Below are positions 27,218 to 37,275 of a DNA stretch of 64,000 nucleotides, piece by piece. The notes beneath the pieces were generated by a model. It searched no databases, had not been told where the DNA came from, and saw only the letters and a list, made by a program, of their open reading frames with translations. A program made the translations under genes and the position numbers. Each line of letters starts with the position of its first letter. Position 1 is the first letter of the stretch. The DNA is from Variovorax sp. 770b2 (GTDB lineage Bacteria > Pseudomonadota > Gammaproteobacteria > Burkholderiales > Burkholderiaceae_C), in NCBI RefSeq assembly GCF_900115685.1, contig NZ_FOXJ01000008.1, positions 186,001 to 250,000 of the forward strand, given 5' to 3'.

Positions 27218-27388
27218 ATGAATACGAAAACTTGGATGTGCCTGATTTGTGGGTGGATCTATGACGAAGCGGTGGGTGTACCGGAAGACGGGATCGCGGC
27301 AGGCACGGCCTGGGCCGATGTTCCGATGAACTGGACCTGTCCTGAGTGCGGTGCGCGCAAGGAAGACTTCGAAATGGTTGAAATCTGA
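27218..27388 (+). CDS. Rubredoxin
   Basis: A 56-aa protein starting MNTKTWMCLICGWIYDEAVG. It has the two iron-binding pairs C8-x-x-C11 and C41-x-x-C44 with the usual spacing and the conserved GxxxGTxWxDVPxxWxCPECG pattern, so it holds one Fe(Cys)4 centre and carries single electrons. The A/T-rich leader (27180-27217) stands out from the surrounding GC-rich DNA and should hold the promoter. It is followed 80 bases later by pilG; this rubredoxin next to a pil chemotaxis cluster is a frequent betaproteobacterial arrangement. Confidence 0.95.
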   Translation: MNTKTWMCLICGWIYDEAVGVPEDGIAAGTAWADVPMNWTCPECGARKEDFEMVEI

Positions 27389-27468
27389 AAGATTGGCATA
27401 GGGCTACGCGATCTGCGTCGATGTACGGCGCGGCGGGCATCCAAGTCTCATGAGCAGGAGCGTTTGCA

Positions 27469-27867
27469 ATGGGCCCGAATGGATCAGGTTACAAGGTGCT
27501 GGTCATCGATGACAGCAACACCATCCGGCGCAGTGCCGAGATTTTTCTGAAGCAGGGTGGGCACGAGGTTCTTCTGGCGGAAGACGGTTTCGATGCGCTC
27601 TCCAAGGTTAACGACCACAAGCCGCATCTGATTTTCTGCGACATCCTCATGCCGCGTCTGGACGGCTACCAGACGTGCGCCATCATCAAGCGCAACGCCC
27701 ATTTCTCCAAGGTTCCGGTCGTCATGCTGTCTTCGAAAGACGGTGTATTCGACAAGGCCCGCGGCCGCATGGTCGGATCGCAAGACTACCTGACCAAGCC
27801 TTTCACCAAAGACCAGCTGCTGCAGGCCGTGCAGCAGTTTGGCATCGTTCAACAGGAAGCGCAGTAA
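27469..27867 (+). CDS. pilG: Twitching motility response regulator PilG
   Basis: A 132-aa single-domain receiver. The acidic pocket is in VLVIDDSNTIRRSAEIF (D14, D15), the phosphoacceptor is D58 in IFCDILMPRLDG, the conserved Ser/Thr is in VVMLSSKDG, and the Lys is in YLTKPFTKDQ. It is the first gene of pilGHIJ-chpA and should take phosphate from the ChpA kinase to promote pilus extension. The stop overlaps the pilH start (TAATG). Confidence 0.93.
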   Translation: MGPNGSGYKVLVIDDSNTIRRSAEIFLKQGGHEVLLAEDGFDALSKVNDHKPHLIFCDILMPRLDGYQTCAIIKRNAHFSKVPVVMLSSKDGVFDKARGRMVGSQDYLTKPFTKDQLLQAVQQFGIVQQEAQ

Positions 27868-28232
27868 TGCCTATTCGAAAAATCCTCGTCGTCGACGACT
27901 CCAAGACCGAACTGGTGTTCTTGACCGACCTCCTCCAGAAAAACGGCTTCGCCGTGAAGACGGCCGAAAACGCCGACGACGCGATGCGCCGCCTGGAAGA
28001 AGAGCAACCCGACCTGATCCTCATGGACGTGGTCATGCCCGGCCAGAACGGCTTCCAGCTCACGCGCGCCATCGCCCGCGACCCGAAGTACGCGGCCATC
28101 CCGATCATCCTGTGCACCAGCAAGAACCAGGAAACCGATCGCGTCTGGGGCATGCGCCAGGGCGCACGCGACTACATCGTGAAGCCGGTCAACGCGGCCG
28201 ATCTGATGTCCAAGATCAGCGCGCTGGCCTGA
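27867..28232 (+). CDS. pilH: Twitching motility response regulator PilH
   Basis: A 121-aa receiver without an output domain. The acidic residues are in ILVVDDSKTELVFLTDLLQK (D10, D11), the phosphoacceptor is D54 in LILMDVVMPGQNGFQLTRAI, and the Thr and Lys are in IILCTSKNQ and DYIVKPVNAADL. PilH opposes PilG, either by promoting retraction or by draining phosphate from ChpA. The gene is translationally coupled to pilG, with pilI 19 bases downstream. Confidence 0.92.
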   Translation: MPIRKILVVDDSKTELVFLTDLLQKNGFAVKTAENADDAMRRLEEEQPDLILMDVVMPGQNGFQLTRAIARDPKYAAIPIILCTSKNQETDRVWGMRQGARDYIVKPVNAADLMSKISALA

Positions 28233-28251
28233 GCAGGAGTCGGCTGAGTCC

Positions 28252-28785
28252 ATGGCGAATCGCGACGCACTGAGAGCCTTCCAGTCCCGGCTTGCAAGCC
28301 GTCTGCAGGCTGCGCGCACGACAGGCGTGGCCGCGACGTGGCTTGCCGTCGAGGCGGGCGAGGGCAAGTACCTCTTTCCGCTGGGACACGCCGGCGAAAT
28401 CTTTCCCTGGACGCCGCCACAGCCCGTGCCCTACACGGAGCCGTGGTTCCTTGGCGTCGCCAACCTGCGCGGCGGCCTCTACGGCGTGGTCCAGCTGTCG
28501 GGCTTCGCCACGGGCGGGCCGGGCACGCAGGCCGCCACCGAGGCGGCGCGCATGCAATCGCGGCTCGTTGCGTTCAACGAGCTGCTCGAAGTCAACTGCG
28601 CATTGCTGGTCGACCGACTGGCGGGGTTGCGGGGCGCGGAGGCCTTCACGGCCTCCGAACCTCCGGGCGCAGAAGCACCTGCGTGGCATGGGCATCTGTA
28701 CACCGACGCAGCAGGGGAGCGCTGGCAGGAAGTCAACCTGCAGGCGCTTTCGCAGCAACCCCAGTTTTTGAGTATTGGTGCGTAG
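28252..28785 (+). CDS. pilI: CheW-like adaptor PilI
   Basis: A 177-aa CheW-domain protein. The beta-barrel segments include WLAVEAGEGKYLFPLGHAGE and PWFLGVANLRGGLYGVVQLS, the canonical CheW run. It should link the receptor PilJ to the kinase ChpA at the cell pole. The start is at MANRDALRAFQSRLASRLQA, with GCAGGAG about 12 bases upstream. Confidence 0.88.
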   Translation: MANRDALRAFQSRLASRLQAARTTGVAATWLAVEAGEGKYLFPLGHAGEIFPWTPPQPVPYTEPWFLGVANLRGGLYGVVQLSGFATGGPGTQAATEAARMQSRLVAFNELLEVNCALLVDRLAGLRGAEAFTASEPPGAEAPAWHGHLYTDAAGERWQEVNLQALSQQPQFLSIGA

Positions 28786-28827
28786 TGCCTTGGCACGCAG
28801 CACTGGCAACCACCTGAAGGACCGACC

Positions 28828-31140
28828 GTGAGCTCGATCGCCGACAAGTTCAAGAAATTACTGCCCGTGAGCAACGGGAACGACAAGACCCGCGTCGACG
28901 GCTCCGGTTCGATATCGCTCGACGATGTCGATACGGTTCAGGTTCCGGACGAGAAAACCGTGCGCCTGGTGAGGAAGGGCGAAAGCTCCTCTCCCGTGGC
29001 GCCCGCGCCAGCCGGCTTCGCCGATGGCCTTGCTGGCGGCGAGACGCCAGATGCGCTCGACGCGGCGGCCCTCGAAGCCGTTCCGCCCGCCGGGCGAACG
29101 GGTTCCAACCCCGCCAGGCAACAGCGGATCCTGGCGATCATGCTGGCGATCGTGGTGTTGCTGCTGCTCCTGGTGGCCGGTTCCGCCATTCTTCGCGCGG
29201 AACGCCTCGCCCAGCAGGTGGCGGCCACCGGCCAGTCGCTGATGCAGTCGCAGCGTCTGGCCAAGTCGATCTCCCAGGCCCTCGTGGGCAGCGCCTCGGC
29301 GTTCGTCGAAGTCAAGGACAGCGCCGACGACCTCTCGCGCCGCGTCTCGGGCCTGACCAACGGCGACGACGCATTGCGTCTGGAGCGCGTGGGCAACCAG
29401 TACGACGAGGAGATGAACAAGATCAATCCCCTGGTCGCACGTGCCGACACCAGCGCCAAGGCCGTGCTGGCCCAGCGCCAGATCCTGACCCAGGTGGGTG
29501 CCGCCTTGCGCGACATCAACCAGCAGTCGTCCACGCTGCTCGAAATGACGGAAACCGTCGCGTCGCTGAAGATGCAGCAGAACGCCACGCTGCCCGAGAT
29601 CTCGGCCGCCGGCCAGCTCGTGATGCTGACGCAGCGCATCGGCAAGTCGACCAACGAGTTCTTCACGGTCGAGGGTGTGAACCCCGACGCCGTGTTCCTG
29701 CTGGGCAAGGACCTGAACACCTTCCAGGAAACCACCCGCGGCCTCTTGGACGGCAATGCGCAACAGCGCTTCCCCGGTTCGAAAGACCCGCAGACCCGCC
29801 AGCAACTGGAAGCCATCCTGAAGACCTACGAGCAGATGCGCACGCAGGCGTCCGCCATTCTGGGCAACCTGCAGGGCCTGGTGGCAGCGCGCGAAGCGCA
29901 GGCATCCATCCTGACTGACAGCGAGCCGCTGCGTAAGTCGCTTGGCGACCTGCAGGACAAGCTCTCCGCCCGCACCGGCCTGGGCGCCGGAACGATCGTG
30001 CTGCTGTTCGTGCTGTCGCTGGCCGCCCTGGCTCTGGCCGGCGCCATCGGTTTCGTGCAGGTGCGCGAAGGCCGCGAACGTGCCGCCAACGCCGAACGCG
30101 AACGTCTGGCTGCCGAACAAACCTCCGAAGAAGCCGGCCGCGTGAACAACGCCAACCAGGCCGCCATTCTTCGGCTGATGAACGAACTGCAGACAGTGGC
30201 CGAAGGCGACCTGACGCAGGAAGCCACCGTGACCGAGGACATCACCGGCGCCATCGCCGACTCGGTGAACTACACGGTGGAAGAACTGCGTTTGCTGGTG
30301 GGCAACGTGCAGAACACGGCCACCCGCGTGGCGCAGACGACGTCGCAGGTGGAAAGCACCTCGACCGAACTGCTCGCCGCCTCGACCGAACAGCTGCGCG
30401 AGATTCGCGAAACCGGCCAGTCGGTGCTGACCATGGCCGAGCGAATCAACGGCGTGTCCACGCAGGCGCAAGAGTCCGCCACGGTGGCGCGCCAGTCGCT
30501 GCAGGCCGCATCGTCGGGTCTGCAGGCCGTGCAGAACGCCATTGGCGGTATGAACTCCATCCGCGACCAGATCCAGGAAACCTCCAAGCGCATCAAGCGC
30601 CTGGGCGAATCGTCGCAAGAGATTGGCGAAATCACCGAGCTGATCTCGGACATTACCGAACAGACGAACGTGCTGGCGCTGAACGCAGCCATTCAAGCGG
30701 CATCGGCCGGTGAAGCCGGTCGAGGCTTCTCGGTGGTGGCCGAAGAAGTTCAGCGACTGGCCGAACGCTCCGCAGACGCCACGCGCCAGATTTCGGCGCT
30801 GGTGAAGGCGATTCAGACCGACACCCAGGATGCGGTGGGCGCCATGGAGCGCTCCACGCAGGGTGTGGTCGAAGGGGCCAAGCTGTCCGACAACGCGGGT
30901 ACCGCGCTGACCGAGATTGACCGGGTGTCCCGACGCCTGGCCGAGCTGATCGAGCAGATTTCGCAGTCCGCCTCCCGCGAAGCCGATTCGGCCAACGTGG
31001 TGGCAGCGAACATCCAGCACATTTTTGCGGTGACCGAGCAGACCGGAGAAGGTACGCGTACCACGGCCCAGCAGGTGCGCGAACTCTCGCAGATGGCCGA
31101 AGAACTGCGCCGCTCGGTGGCTCGTTTCAAGATTGCCTGA
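28828..31140 (+). CDS. pilJ: Type IV pilus chemoreceptor PilJ
   Basis: A 770-aa methyl-accepting protein starting at GTG. The first ~95 residues are cytoplasmic and charged. The first transmembrane segment is LAIMLAIVVLLLLLVAGSAI (about 106-125). A periplasmic PilJ sensor region follows, with two repeated helical halves (LMQSQRLAKSISQALVGSAS and LVMLTQRIGKSTNEFF). A second membrane segment lies at about 388-408. The signalling hairpin carries TNVLALNAAIQAASAGEAGR and SVVAEEVQRLAERSADATRQ. It senses a surface or pilus cue and feeds ChpA through PilI. Confidence 0.93.
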   Translation: MSSIADKFKKLLPVSNGNDKTRVDGSGSISLDDVDTVQVPDEKTVRLVRKGESSSPVAPAPAGFADGLAGGETPDALDAAALEAVPPAGRTGSNPARQQRILAIMLAIVVLLLLLVAGSAILRAERLAQQVAATGQSLMQSQRLAKSISQALVGSASAFVEVKDSADDLSRRVSGLTNGDDALRLERVGNQYDEEMNKINPLVARADTSAKAVLAQRQILTQVGAALRDINQQSSTLLEMTETVASLKMQQNATLPEISAAGQLVMLTQRIGKSTNEFFTVEGVNPDAVFLLGKDLNTFQETTRGLLDGNAQQRFPGSKDPQTRQQLEAILKTYEQMRTQASAILGNLQGLVAAREAQASILTDSEPLRKSLGDLQDKLSARTGLGAGTIVLLFVLSLAALALAGAIGFVQVREGRERAANAERERLAAEQTSEEAGRVNNANQAAILRLMNELQTVAEGDLTQEATVTEDITGAIADSVNYTVEELRLLVGNVQNTATRVAQTTSQVESTSTELLAASTEQLREIRETGQSVLTMAERINGVSTQAQESATVARQSLQAASSGLQAVQNAIGGMNSIRDQIQETSKRIKRLGESSQEIGEITELISDITEQTNVLALNAAIQAASAGEAGRGFSVVAEEVQRLAERSADATRQISALVKAIQTDTQDAVGAMERSTQGVVEGAKLSDNAGTALTEIDRVSRRLAELIEQISQSASREADSANVVAANIQHIFAVTEQTGEGTRTTAQQVRELSQMAEELRRSVARFKIA

Positions 31141-31171
31141 CAACCGATAGATAAGAACGGCGAGCAACCAC

Positions 31172-34100
31172 GTGTCGATTCAAACCCCTGCCACGGCCCC
31201 CATCGCCGGCAACCTGCCGGCCACCGAAGACCTCGGGCCGCTGGCCTGGGTGCTGGGAGAAATCCAGAAATCCCTCGACGGTGTGGGCAAGTCGTTGCGG
31301 CGCTTCGTGCGCGACGTGGGCAGTGCAACGGAGCCCGAGAGCGGCCCGCTGCAGATGGCCCGCCAGCAACTGCACCAGGCCGTCGGCGCGCTGCAGATGG
31401 TGGGGCATTCCTCGCCCGCGCTGGTGCTTGGCGCCATCGAGTTCGCGGTGCAGGGCTTCATTGCCGAACCGCAGCGCTGCACCGAAAGCGCCGTCCTGAA
31501 GATCGAGCGTGCCGGCTTCGCCGTCACCGATTTCCTCACCGCGCTGCTGGCCGGCAAGCCCGTGTCGTCGGTCGCGCTCTTTCCCCAATACCGCGACGTG
31601 CTGGAACTGGGCGGCAACGAACGCGTCCATCCGGCCGATCTCTGGAGCACCGCCTGGCGCTGGGTCGAGATCAAGCCCGCGCTCACGCAGGCGGCCGTTG
31701 CCTATGAGCCAGCCGTGCGTTCGCGACTGGACCGCGAAGTGCTGCAGCTGGTCAAGGTCGGCGACATGCAGGCCGCCAAGCGTTTGCAGGGCCTGTGCCT
31801 GGGGCTCGGACGCGGCGCGCTGCTGCCCCGCGTCGCCAGCTTCTGGACCTTGGCCGCCGGCTTCTTCGAAGCGCTGTCGCTGGGCCTCATTCCCGCCGAC
31901 TCGTACGTGAAGCGCGCCGCCACCCGCGTGCTGCTGCAATACGCCACGCTGGCACGCGGCGACAGCCTGGTGTCCGACCGTCTCGGCCAGGACCTCCTGT
32001 TCTTCTGCGCGCAGGCCGTGCCCACCGCCCGCGACGAAGCCGCCACGCTGCGCACCGTGCGCAACGCCTGGGGCGTGGCCCACGAGCAGCACATCGACTA
32101 CACCGTCGAGCAGTTCGGCCGCTTCGATCCGCTGGTGCTCACGCAGGCCCGCAAGCGCATCGAGACCGCCAAGGAAATGTGGTCGGCGCTCTCGGGCGGC
32201 GACATCACCCGCACGCGCCAGGTGGCCGACACCTTCGCGCAGCTGGGCGAATCGCTGCTGAAGCTGCACCCGCCGAGCCTGCCGATGGTCCAGGCGCTGA
32301 CGCATGCCGTCGAGGCCTCCGTCAAGTCGGGCCAGCCGCCCGACACCGAACTGGCGATGGAAGTCGCCACCTCGGTGCTGTACCTGGAAGCCGCGCTCGA
32401 AGACCTCGACCCGAGCGACCCGCAGCTCACCTCCCGCACCCTGCAGCTGTCCGGCCGCATCGAACGCGTGCGCGCGGGCGGCCATTCCGAGCCGCTCGAG
32501 CCGTGGATGGAAGACCTGTACCGCCGCGTGAGCGACCGCCAGACCATGGGCACCGTGGTCGACGAGCTGCGCAGCCACCTGAGCGAGCTGGAGAAGTCGC
32601 TCGACCAGTACTTCCGCCGCCCCGCCGAAAAGGGCCTGCTGCGCACCGTGCCGACGCAATTGATGCAGATGCGCGGCGTGTTCTCCGTGCTCGGCCTGGA
32701 CCAGGCCGCGCTCACCGTGCAGCGCATGCGCGACGACGTCGAGGCCATGCTGGTCAGCACCTCGCCCGCCGAGGAAATGGCCGGCTTCGATGCACTGGGC
32801 AACAACCTGGGCGCGCTGGGCTTCCTCATCGACATGCTGGGCTACCAGCCCGCGCTGGCCAAGCGCCTGTTCGTGTTCGACGCGGACGCCGGCGAACTCA
32901 AGCCGCTGATGGGCCGCCAGGCCACCGACAGCACGGAAGGCGAAGCCCCGGCGCCCGTTGCCGAGCCCGTGCTCAGCATCGAGGAAGTCGACGCGCAGAT
33001 CGCCTCCAAGCTCGCCGCGCTCGCCACGCCCGCCAAGAAGACCAAGCCCACGCCGCTCGAGGAGTTCAGCCGCAAGGCCGAGAGCTGGACCTCCAAGATC
33101 ACCGGGCCGGGCGCGCTGCCTGACACCGAGGTCACCGAGCTCGAAGAAGACGACCTGCAGAACATCTTCCTGGACGAAGCCCGCGAGGTGGTGCACAACG
33201 GCCTGGCCGCCATCACCGAGCTGGGCAGCCATCCGGACGACACCGAAGAACTCACCATCCTGCGCCGCGCGTTCCACACGCTCAAGGGCAGCTCGCGCAT
33301 GGTGGGCCTCACCGACTTCGGCGACGCGGCCTGGTCGCTCGAACAGGTGCTCAACACCTGGCTGGCCGACCAGCGCTCGGCCACGCCGGAGATGCTGTCC
33401 GCCACCGAGCGCACGCTGCGCGATTTCGGCCAGTGGGTCGAAGCCATCGCCTCGGGCGAATCGCATTCCTGGCAGGCCGGCCCGTTCAGCCGCGTGGCCG
33501 ATGCGCTGATGGCCGGCGAGCCCGTGCCGCCGCCGGTGCGCGTGGCCGATGCCGAGCAACTGGCCGTGGCCGCCCGCCACATCGCCGCCGAACCCGAGCT
33601 GCCGCCGCTGCCCGACCTGTCGTTCCTGCCGGACCCCCCGGCGCGCGCCGCGCCCGAGCCGGTCTTCGAACTGCCTGCACTGGACGATCCGCTGAAGCCC
33701 TCGGCCACGGAAGCCGACGACGACTTCACGTCCACCGACTTCATCGATTTCGACAAGCAGCCCACGTCGCCCGCGCCGCTCGCAGCGCTGCCGGCCGGCG
33801 AAGATTTCGACTTCCTGGCGCCCGCCAGGACGCAGGCGCCTGCCGCCGCCCCGGTCGCTGCACAGCCAGAGCCCCAGGCAGGCATCGAGGCCACCGTGCC
33901 CACCGCCACCAGCCTGCCCGACTTCGCCTGGGACCTGAATCCGCTGCCCGTGCCGGCGAACGAGCCCAAGGCCGACGACATGGCCTTGCCTCCGCTGGAG
34001 GCGCTGCCCGAACTGGAACCGATCCCGAAGGCGCAACAGCCGGAGCCCGAGCCCGAGCCCGAACTCGAACCCGTGGCTGCGATCGCCGCCCCGGTCGAAG

Positions 34101-37100
34101 TGCCCGCCGAGCCGGCCGTCATCGTGGTCGAAGAAGAGACGCCGGAGCCCGTTGCCGCACACGAGACAGTCGAGACGGTGGAAGCCATCGAAGTGACGGA
34201 AGCCGTGGAAGTTGTAGAGGCCACGGAAGTTGCCGAAGTGGCCGAAGTTGCGGAAGAAGAACTCTCCGCCGCCTCCAGCGCCGAAGACCAGGTCAAGGTG
34301 ATCGGTCCGCTGCGCATCGGCATCGCGCTCTACAACGTCTACCTCAACGAGGCCGACGAATGGTCCAGGCAACTGGCCACCGACGTGGGCGAATGGGCGC
34401 TCGAATCGCACGAGCGCCTGCCCGACTCGACCATCGCGCTCGCGCATTCGCTGGCCGGCAGCTCCGCCACCGTCGGCTTCCACAGCCTCTCGGGCATGGC
34501 GCGCCTGCTCGAATCGGCGCTGCAACACCTGCAGATGCAGGGCAGCGGCACGCGTGAGCAGGGCGTGGTGCTGGTCGCCGCGGCCGACGAGCTGCGCCGC
34601 CTGCTGCACCAGTTCGCCGTGGGGTTCCTGCGCGATCCGGCCGAAGGCACGCTGCAGGCGCTGCGCGACATCGCCGCGGCGCCCATGCCGCTGGAAGCCG
34701 CCGTGCGCAGCGAAGTCCGGCCGTTCCAGCAGATCGTGTCCAGCAACGACGGCATGGCCGACGTGGCGCTGGACGATTCCGAAGACGCCATCGACCTGGC
34801 CGACGCGGTCGACGCCGACCTGTTCCCGATCTTCGAGGAAGAGGCTGCCGACCTGCTGCCCCAGCTGGGCGAAGCGCTTCGCCAGTGGTCGCACCATCCC
34901 GACGACAGCGCGCCGCGCGCCTCGGTGCTGCGCACGCTGCACACGCTCAAGGGCAGCGCGCGCCTGGCCGGCGCCATGCGCCTGGGCGAGCGCGCGCACC
35001 GCATGGAGTCCGAGATTGAAGTCCTGGGCTCCCAGGGTGCCGAACGGGCCGACATCGAAAAACTGCTGGCCCGCCTGGACGCCCTGCAGGCCACCTTCGA
35101 CGCGCTGCGCGCGGCCGACGACGCCACGCAGGTCGAAATGGCCCAGCTCGTGGCCGCGGCCACCGCGCCATCGCCGGCCATCCAGCTGGTACAGGTCGCG
35201 CCCGAAGCCGGCGTGCCGGCGAACGACGAAGAAGCCGCACCGGTCGCCGATGCGGAGGATGTCGCCGACGGCCCGGCCGTCACGATGCTGCAGCCGCGTC
35301 CCGCGCCTGCGCTGCTCACGCCGCTGCGCGCCGCATCGGGCCAGGCCGTTCGCATCCGCACCCAGCTGCTCGACCGCCTGGTCGCGCAGACCGGCGAGGT
35401 CATCATCACGCGCTCGCGCCTGGAAGCCGAGCTCGGCCAGCTGCGCGGGTCGCTGTCCGACCTCACGGGCAACCTGGACCGTCTGCGCCAGCAGCTGCGC
35501 GACATCGAAGTGCAGGCCGAAAGCCAGATGCAGTCGCGCCTGGCACAGGCCAAGGACTCGCAGCAGAGCTTCGATCCGCTCGAGTTCGACCGCTTCACCC
35601 GCGTGCAGGAACTCACGCGCATGATGGCCGAGTCGGTGAACGACGTGGCCACCGTGCAGCGCACGCTGCAAAAGACGGTGCAGGCGACGGAAGACGATTT
35701 GAGCGTGCAGGCACGCCAGACGCGCGAACTGCAGCGCGGCCTCCTCCGCACGCGCATGGTGGAGTTCGAAGGCATCTCCGACCGCCTCTACCGCGTGGTG
35801 CGCCAGGCGTCGAAAGACACCGGCAAGCAGGTGCGCCTGGACATCGTCGGCGGCTCCATCGAAATGGACCGTGGCGTGCTGGACCGGATGACGCCTGCCT
35901 TCGAGCACTTGCTGCGCAACTGCGTGGCGCACGGCATCGAGGATTCGGCAGCCCGCGAGAAGGCCGGCAAGGACACGAGCGGCCTGATCGTCATCGACCT
36001 GCACCACGAAGGCAACGACGTCTCGGTGAGCTTCCGCGACGACGGCGCCGGCCTCGACCAGAAGCGCATTGCCGAGCGCGCCCGCGCACTCGGCCTGCTG
36101 GCGGGCGACCAGGAACTCACGCCGGAAGAAGCCACCGAGCTGATCTTCAAACCCGGTTTCTCGACGGCCGGACAGGTCTCCGAACTGGCTGGCCGCGGCA
36201 TCGGCATGGACGTGGTGCGCGCGCAGATCGCGGCGCTCGGCGGCCGCATCGAAACGCACAGCACGGCCGGCCAGGGCACCACCTTCAAGCTGGTGCTGCC
36301 GCTGACCACCGCCGTGACGCACGTGGTGATGCTGCGTGCGGGCGAGGTGTCGATCGGCGTGCCCTCGAACCTGGTGGAACTGGTGCAGCGCGTGGGCGGA
36401 ACCGACCTGGAAGCCGCCTACCTGCACCACAGCCATCCGTTCGGCAGCGAACAGGTGCCGTTCTACTGGGCCGGCGCGCTCCTGCAGGCCTCGACCCGCA
36501 GCGACCACGCGGCCTCCAAGAACAACACCCTCGTGATCGTGCGAAGCGCGGCACAGCGCGTCGCGCTGCACGTGGACGAAGTGCTGGGCAACCAGGAAGT
36601 CGTGGTCAAGAACCTCGGCCCGCAACTCGCGCGGCTGCCGGGCCTGGCCGGCATCTCGGTGCTGGCCTCGGGCGCGGTGGCGCTGATCTACAACCCGGTG
36701 GCGCTGGCGGCAGTGCACGGCGACCAGGCGCGCCTGCGCCAGACGGCCGCGCTCACGGTGCCCGCGCAGGCCGCATCGGCCACGTCCGGCCAGGATGCGC
36801 CGCAAGTGCCGATGCCGGTGCTGGCCCCCGTGGCGCCGCAGGTGCCGCTGGTGCTGGTGGTGGACGACTCCATCACCGTGCGCCGCGTCACGCAGCGCCT
36901 GCTGCAGCGCGAAGGCTATCGCGTGTCGCTCGCGGCCGATGGCCTGCAGGCGCTCGAACGCCTGCAGCAGGAGCGTCCGTCGGTGGTGCTGTCGGACATC
37001 GAGATGCCGCGCATGGACGGCTTCGACCTGGCCCGCAACATCCGCGCCGATGCCGCGCTGGCCGAGTTGCCGATCATCATGATCACCTCGCGCATCGCCG

Positions 37101-37228
37101 AGAAGCACCGCGACTACGCGCGCACGCTGGGCGTGAACCACTACCTGGGCAAGCCCTACTCGGAAGAGGAACTGCTGCGCCTGGTGCGTGCGTACACGAC
37201 CGAGCCGACGCTGGCGGCTGCAGCCTGA
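31172..37228 (+). CDS. chpA: Hybrid CheA-type histidine kinase ChpA
   Basis: A 2018-aa kinase starting at GTG. Three Hpt-like sites are visible: H702 (RAFHTLKGSSRMVG), H1092 (ALAHSLAGSSATVG) and H1257 (LRTLHTLKGSARLAG). A long acidic Pro/Glu/Val linker (about 790-1030) separates the first from the second. The kinase core has the N box (LDRMTPAFEHLLRNCVAHGI), then FRDDGAGLD and GRGIGMDVVRAQIAALGGRI near 1674. A CheW-like domain follows, then a C-terminal receiver with D1942 (VVLSDIEMPRMDGF). It is the hub kinase of the pilus chemosensory system. No cheB/cheR homologue follows in the window, unlike the Pseudomonas pil-chp cluster. Confidence 0.94.
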   Translation: MSIQTPATAPIAGNLPATEDLGPLAWVLGEIQKSLDGVGKSLRRFVRDVGSATEPESGPLQMARQQLHQAVGALQMVGHSSPALVLGAIEFAVQGFIAEPQRCTESAVLKIERAGFAVTDFLTALLAGKPVSSVALFPQYRDVLELGGNERVHPADLWSTAWRWVEIKPALTQAAVAYEPAVRSRLDREVLQLVKVGDMQAAKRLQGLCLGLGRGALLPRVASFWTLAAGFFEALSLGLIPADSYVKRAATRVLLQYATLARGDSLVSDRLGQDLLFFCAQAVPTARDEAATLRTVRNAWGVAHEQHIDYTVEQFGRFDPLVLTQARKRIETAKEMWSALSGGDITRTRQVADTFAQLGESLLKLHPPSLPMVQALTHAVEASVKSGQPPDTELAMEVATSVLYLEAALEDLDPSDPQLTSRTLQLSGRIERVRAGGHSEPLEPWMEDLYRRVSDRQTMGTVVDELRSHLSELEKSLDQYFRRPAEKGLLRTVPTQLMQMRGVFSVLGLDQAALTVQRMRDDVEAMLVSTSPAEEMAGFDALGNNLGALGFLIDMLGYQPALAKRLFVFDADAGELKPLMGRQATDSTEGEAPAPVAEPVLSIEEVDAQIASKLAALATPAKKTKPTPLEEFSRKAESWTSKITGPGALPDTEVTELEEDDLQNIFLDEAREVVHNGLAAITELGSHPDDTEELTILRRAFHTLKGSSRMVGLTDFGDAAWSLEQVLNTWLADQRSATPEMLSATERTLRDFGQWVEAIASGESHSWQAGPFSRVADALMAGEPVPPPVRVADAEQLAVAARHIAAEPELPPLPDLSFLPDPPARAAPEPVFELPALDDPLKPSATEADDDFTSTDFIDFDKQPTSPAPLAALPAGEDFDFLAPARTQAPAAAPVAAQPEPQAGIEATVPTATSLPDFAWDLNPLPVPANEPKADDMALPPLEALPELEPIPKAQQPEPEPEPELEPVAAIAAPVEVPAEPAVIVVEEETPEPVAAHETVETVEAIEVTEAVEVVEATEVAEVAEVAEEELSAASSAEDQVKVIGPLRIGIALYNVYLNEADEWSRQLATDVGEWALESHERLPDSTIALAHSLAGSSATVGFHSLSGMARLLESALQHLQMQGSGTREQGVVLVAAADELRRLLHQFAVGFLRDPAEGTLQALRDIAAAPMPLEAAVRSEVRPFQQIVSSNDGMADVALDDSEDAIDLADAVDADLFPIFEEEAADLLPQLGEALRQWSHHPDDSAPRASVLRTLHTLKGSARLAGAMRLGERAHRMESEIEVLGSQGAERADIEKLLARLDALQATFDALRAADDATQVEMAQLVAAATAPSPAIQLVQVAPEAGVPANDEEAAPVADAEDVADGPAVTMLQPRPAPALLTPLRAASGQAVRIRTQLLDRLVAQTGEVIITRSRLEAELGQLRGSLSDLTGNLDRLRQQLRDIEVQAESQMQSRLAQAKDSQQSFDPLEFDRFTRVQELTRMMAESVNDVATVQRTLQKTVQATEDDLSVQARQTRELQRGLLRTRMVEFEGISDRLYRVVRQASKDTGKQVRLDIVGGSIEMDRGVLDRMTPAFEHLLRNCVAHGIEDSAAREKAGKDTSGLIVIDLHHEGNDVSVSFRDDGAGLDQKRIAERARALGLLAGDQELTPEEATELIFKPGFSTAGQVSELAGRGIGMDVVRAQIAALGGRIETHSTAGQGTTFKLVLPLTTAVTHVVMLRAGEVSIGVPSNLVELVQRVGGTDLEAAYLHHSHPFGSEQVPFYWAGALLQASTRSDHAASKNNTLVIVRSAAQRVALHVDEVLGNQEVVVKNLGPQLARLPGLAGISVLASGAVALIYNPVALAAVHGDQARLRQTAALTVPAQAASATSGQDAPQVPMPVLAPVAPQVPLVLVVDDSITVRRVTQRLLQREGYRVSLAADGLQALERLQQERPSVVLSDIEMPRMDGFDLARNIRADAALAELPIIMITSRIAEKHRDYARTLGVNHYLGKPYSEEELLRLVRAYTTEPTLAAAA

Positions 37229-37249
37229 CGCGCTGCACCGGCGCTCGTC

Positions 37250-37275
37250 AAAAAAGGCCCCTCGGGGCCTTTTTT
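37250..37275. terminator. Bidirectional intrinsic terminator between chpA and photolyase
   Basis: AAAAAAGGCCCC-TC-GGGGCCTTTTTT is a strong stem flanked by A and T runs, so it works in both directions. It sits between the convergent chpA and phr genes and overlaps the last codons of the latter by two bases. Confidence 0.92.

Noticed and set aside
31127..37141. A 2004-codon open frame antisense to chpA
   Set aside because: It mirrors the codon pattern of the strand opposite, is dominated by Arg/His/Gly/Ala, and has no domain; long antisense frames are expected at this GC content.
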